A stretch of 64,000 nucleotides of DNA from Oxalobacteraceae bacterium OTU3CINTB1 (lineage in GTDB: Bacteria; Pseudomonadota; Gammaproteobacteria; Burkholderiales; Burkholderiaceae_D), in contig CP099652.1 of the NCBI GenBank assembly GCA_024123955.1, positions 6,634,001 through 6,698,000 of the forward strand, written 5' to 3'. Position 1 is the first letter of the stretch. Each line of letters starts with the position of its first letter. A program made the position numbers and the translations under genes. The notes under the pieces are model-generated. The model was not told the DNA's origin. It saw only the letters and a program-made list of their open reading frames with translations, and did not search any database. Positions 61,932-64,000 of this stretch are shown here, one piece after another.

Positions 61932-62585
61932 TTATTTGTTCTGGTTGCCCACCGTCACACCAACCGGCGCGGGCGCGGCGTTGTCGCTGCCCGAGTTGGT
62001 CGGCGGCGGCACGCTCGACGCCGGCTTGTTGTCGGGCGCGTCCGGATTTTTCTTGATTTTCGGCGCCGGGCCGGCGATGCGGGCGATGTATTCTTTTTCG
62101 GTCGGCAGGTTGCCGCCTTCCCAGCGCGCCACCTTGCCGTCGTTGTCGAAGAAGACGATGACGCGGCTGGTGGTCACTTCGCCGTTGCCCTTGGCCATGC
62201 GGAACGCGTAGTCCCAGCGGTTGGCGTGGAACGGATCGGTCAGCAGCGCGGTGCCGAAGATGAAGCGGACCTGTTCGCGCGTCATGCCGACTTTCAACTG
62301 CGCCAACATTTCCTCGGATACAAAGTTGCCTTGCTGGATATCAGGACGGTATGGAGAAAAGAACCACATGAACTTTTGCAGCGGCGTGATGGTGGTCGTT
62401 TGCGCGCCCTTGCTGGCGTCCAGGGTGATCCCGGTTTCCTTGACCTGGTTCGATTTCTCGCCCAGGGTGGTGTTGGAAGCACAGCCGCCGGCGGCCAGCG
62501 CGACGCAGACGGCGCCTGCGAGCAACGGAGCACGGCGGGTAAAACGGTGCGACAAAGACTGCAGTAAAGCCGGGGTGACGCGCAT
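61932..62585 (-). CDS. bamE: Outer-membrane assembly lipoprotein BamE
   Basis: A 217-residue lipoprotein, longer than E. coli BamE (113). The signal peptide ends in '[15 protein letters not shown]' with the lipidated cysteine near residue 35. The SmpA/OmlA core is '[20 protein letters not shown]' and '[17 protein letters not shown]'. A proline/asparagine-rich tail of about 45 residues closes it. It is part of the BAM complex. I chose the ATG at 62585 (GAGGA upstream). It is divergent from fur, as in many beta- and gamma-proteobacteria. Confidence 0.92.
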   Translation of the reverse strand: MRVTPALLQSLSHRFTRRAPLLAGAVCVALAAGGCASNTTLGEKSNQVKETGITLDASKGAQTTTITPLQKFMWFFSPYRPDIQQGNFVSEEMLAQLKVGMTREQVRFIFGTALLTDPFHANRWDYAFRMAKGNGEVTTSRVIVFFDNDGKVARWEGGNLPTEKEYIARIAGPAPKIKKNPDAPDNKPASSVPPPTNSGSDNAAPAPVGVTVGNQNK

Positions 62586-62866
62586 AAATGTCCTCAATCT
62601 GGTCGAGCGGAAATGCCGAAAAACGCTATATCATAAAGCACATGCCGAGCACATGGTGCGAGATGGGGCCGCGCGGGCGCGCGAAGTGACAGCATTATCC
62701 TGTAAAACCGGGGATATGTCCTTGTTTTGCAAGGCGCAAGTGTAAATGTTTGCAAACGCCGGCCGGGCCGCGATGTCCCAATAAGATGGCAGCAATGAGT
62801 GCGGTGGCGGGCGGAGTGCGTTAAACTGTCGGCTAGCTATCGCCAACCAGAATAAGAGTGTCCAAC

Positions 62867-63295
62867 ATGGGTAACAATCCAACCGATCTGAAGGCCAGCG
62901 GCCTCAAAGCCACCCTGCCTCGCCTTAAAATCCTGGACATCTTCCAGAACAGCGACGTGCGCCACCTGACGGCAGAGGATGTCTACAAGATCCTGCTGGC
63001 CGACAATATGGACGTCGGCCTGGCCACCGTCTACCGGGTGCTGACCCAGTTCGAGCAGGCCGGCCTGCTGAACCGCAACCACTTTGAAACCGGCAAGGCC
63101 ATCTTCGAGCTCAACGAGGGTTCCCACCACGACCACCTGGTGTGCCTGGACTGCGGCCGGGTCGAGGAATTCTTCGACGAAGCGATCGAAACGCGCCAGC
63201 AGATGGTCGCCCAGGAGCGCGGTTTCAAGATCGCCGAGCACGCGCTGGCGATTTATGGCAATTGCATCAAGACGGCCTGCCCGCACCGGCCTTGA
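62867..63295 (+). CDS. fur: Ferric uptake regulator Fur
   Basis: A 142-residue Fur protein. The winged helix spans about 10-80 ('[20 protein letters not shown]', '[20 protein letters not shown]'), and the metal-binding dimerisation domain has '[18 protein letters not shown]' and 'CIKTACPHR'. It represses iron-uptake genes when Fe2+ is bound, so it probably controls TonB/ExbBD functions. I chose the ATG at 62867; a GTG three codons earlier is also open. A TTAAACT -10-like sequence lies about 35 bases upstream. Confidence 0.95.
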   Translation: MGNNPTDLKASGLKATLPRLKILDIFQNSDVRHLTAEDVYKILLADNMDVGLATVYRVLTQFEQAGLLNRNHFETGKAIFELNEGSHHDHLVCLDCGRVEEFFDEAIETRQQMVAQERGFKIAEHALAIYGNCIKTACPHRP

Positions 63296-63296
63296 A

Positions 63297-63393
63297 TGTA
63301 TGCGCCCCGGCGGCGCATACACTCAACCCGGTACGGCGGGGCCGTACCCCGCACGGGGTACGACCCCAAGCTGCACGCCGTGCGGGTTAAAAC
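63297..63393. repeat. Palindromic intergenic repeat, copy B
   Basis: Two hairpins lie between fur and the convergent hrcA: TGTATGCGCC (63297-63306) / GGCGCATACA (63312-63321), and GGGGCCGTACCCC (63338-63350) / GGGGTACGACCCC (63355-63367, one mismatch). The end reads GGGTTAAAAC. Read on the minus strand, it resembles copy A at 59547 (GTTTTAACCC followed by a GGGGTCG.ACCC stem). It probably ends both transcripts. Confidence 0.7.
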
Positions 63394-64000
63394 TAATTGT
63401 GGCTTAACGCATTCGATAACAGCTTGGCCGTGATATCGACGATCGGTATCACGCGCTCATAGGCCATGCGGGTCGGGCCGATCACCCCCAGGGTGCCGAC
63501 AATCTTGCCGTTGGCCATGTACGGCGCGGTCACCACGCTCATCTCGTCCATCGGCACCAGGCTCGATTCTCCACCGATATAAATCTGCACGCCGCTGGCC
63601 TTGCTCGACACGTCGAGCAGCTGCATCAAGCCGGTCTTTTGCTCGAACATATCGAACATCTGCCGCAAGGACGTCATGTTCGACGACAAATCGCTCACCG
63701 ACAGCAGGTTGCGCTCGCCGGCGATGACCATGTCGTCCGAGTTGTCCGCCATCGCCTCGCTGCCCGCCTCCACCGCCGCCTGCATCAGCCGGCCCATGTC
63801 GTCGCGCAACTGGCGCACCTCCGTCTGCAAGCGCGTATGCACCTCGTCGAAGGCCAGGCCGCCATAGTTCTGGTTGATGTAGTTGGCCGATTGGATCAGC
63901 TGCGTGGGGCTGTAGTCGACGTCGGTGAGCAGCAGGCGGTTTTGCACGTCGCCGGTGGGGCCGACGATCACCAGCAGGATGCGCTTTTCGCCCAGCCGCA
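63393..64000 (-). CDS. hrcA: Heat-inducible transcription repressor HrcA, C-terminal part
   Basis: The last 200 or so residues of HrcA; the gene continues beyond the window edge, so the N-terminal winged helix is not seen. Visible signatures are '[19 protein letters not shown]', '[20 protein letters not shown]' and the ending '[20 protein letters not shown]'. HrcA binds CIRCE elements and represses groESL and dnaK operons. It is convergent to fur, with palindromic repeats between. Confidence 0.95.
   Translation of the reverse strand, partial: RLGEKRILLVIVGPTGDVQNRLLLTDVDYSPTQLIQSANYINQNYGGLAFDEVHTRLQTEVRQLRDDMGRLMQAAVEAGSEAMADNSDDMVIAGERNLLSVSDLSSNMTSLRQMFDMFEQKTGLMQLLDVSSKASGVQIYIGGESSLVPMDEMSVVTAPYMANGKIVGTLGVIGPTRMAYERVIPIVDITAKLLSNALSHN

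Overview
The window is high-GC DNA that reads as a betaproteobacterial chromosome, most probably Oxalobacteraceae (Massilia/Duganella/Janthinobacterium type). The organism call is inference. It rests on a housekeeping block whose order I know from Burkholderiales (hrcA, fur, bamE, dapB, exbB/exbD, leuS, lptE, holA, proA), on the tRNA-Gly(CCC) sequence, and on a TonB receptor/tryptophan-halogenase sugar locus beside a crtEXYIB-crtZ pigment cluster. No IS element, integrase, CRISPR array or rRNA is visible.

Left part (1-15.3 kb): a CzcE-like periplasmic protein; a GH88/GH105 unsaturated-uronyl hydrolase with a readable promoter and candidate operator; a SnoaL-like protein divergent from a LysR regulator; an M14 carboxypeptidase-like / alpha-beta hydrolase / YkgJ operon; a GcvA-like LysR gene followed by a solute-binding protein; uppP and recQ; a DUF1993 protein; a C-terminal DMT-transporter remnant; a YtcJ-type amidohydrolase; and trmB.

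Sugar and pigment part (15.4-31 kb): a GH1 beta-glucosidase and an AmpG-like transporter; the carotenoid operon crtE-crtX-crtY-crtI-crtB, three of whose junctions are ATGA overlaps, with crtZ convergent and overlapping the end of crtB; a DUF2141 protein; then a TonB-dependent receptor divergent from a flavin-dependent tryptophan-halogenase-like protein, and an MFS transporter. A 14-bp LacI-family-type palindrome (TGAAATCGNTTTCA) occurs once at the GH1 promoter, three times with exact 21-bp periodicity at the receptor promoter, and once in a degenerate form at the MFS promoter. This predicts a glucoside-uptake regulon whose regulator lies outside the window.

Middle part (31-44 kb): a membrane protein with a 23-residue companion peptide; an intact tRNA-Gly(CCC); a LysR/glutathione-S-transferase pair; and a second, broken copy of the 5' half of the same tRNA with its promoter, which suggests an insertion or rearrangement. 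Next come an orphan AAA ATPase, a TraB/GumN protein, a GH26 mannanase with a CBM10-like module, an M28 peptidase, a LysR/DUF4865 divergon with a coupled 39-codon ORF, and two Sel1-repeat proteins, one fused to DUF4145-like and SEC-C modules.

Right part (44-64 kb): a two-gene signalling operon (HDOD-GAF-histidine kinase, then receiver-PAS-GGDEF-EAL), a Bcr/CflA efflux pump, an RlmL-like methyltransferase, a 2-hydroxychromene-2-carboxylate isomerase-like protein, hemJ, proA, holA, lptE and leuS. A VOC protein, a methionine aminopeptidase and an orphan barstar follow, then exbD, exbB, dapB, bamE, fur and the 3' part of hrcA, which runs off the window.
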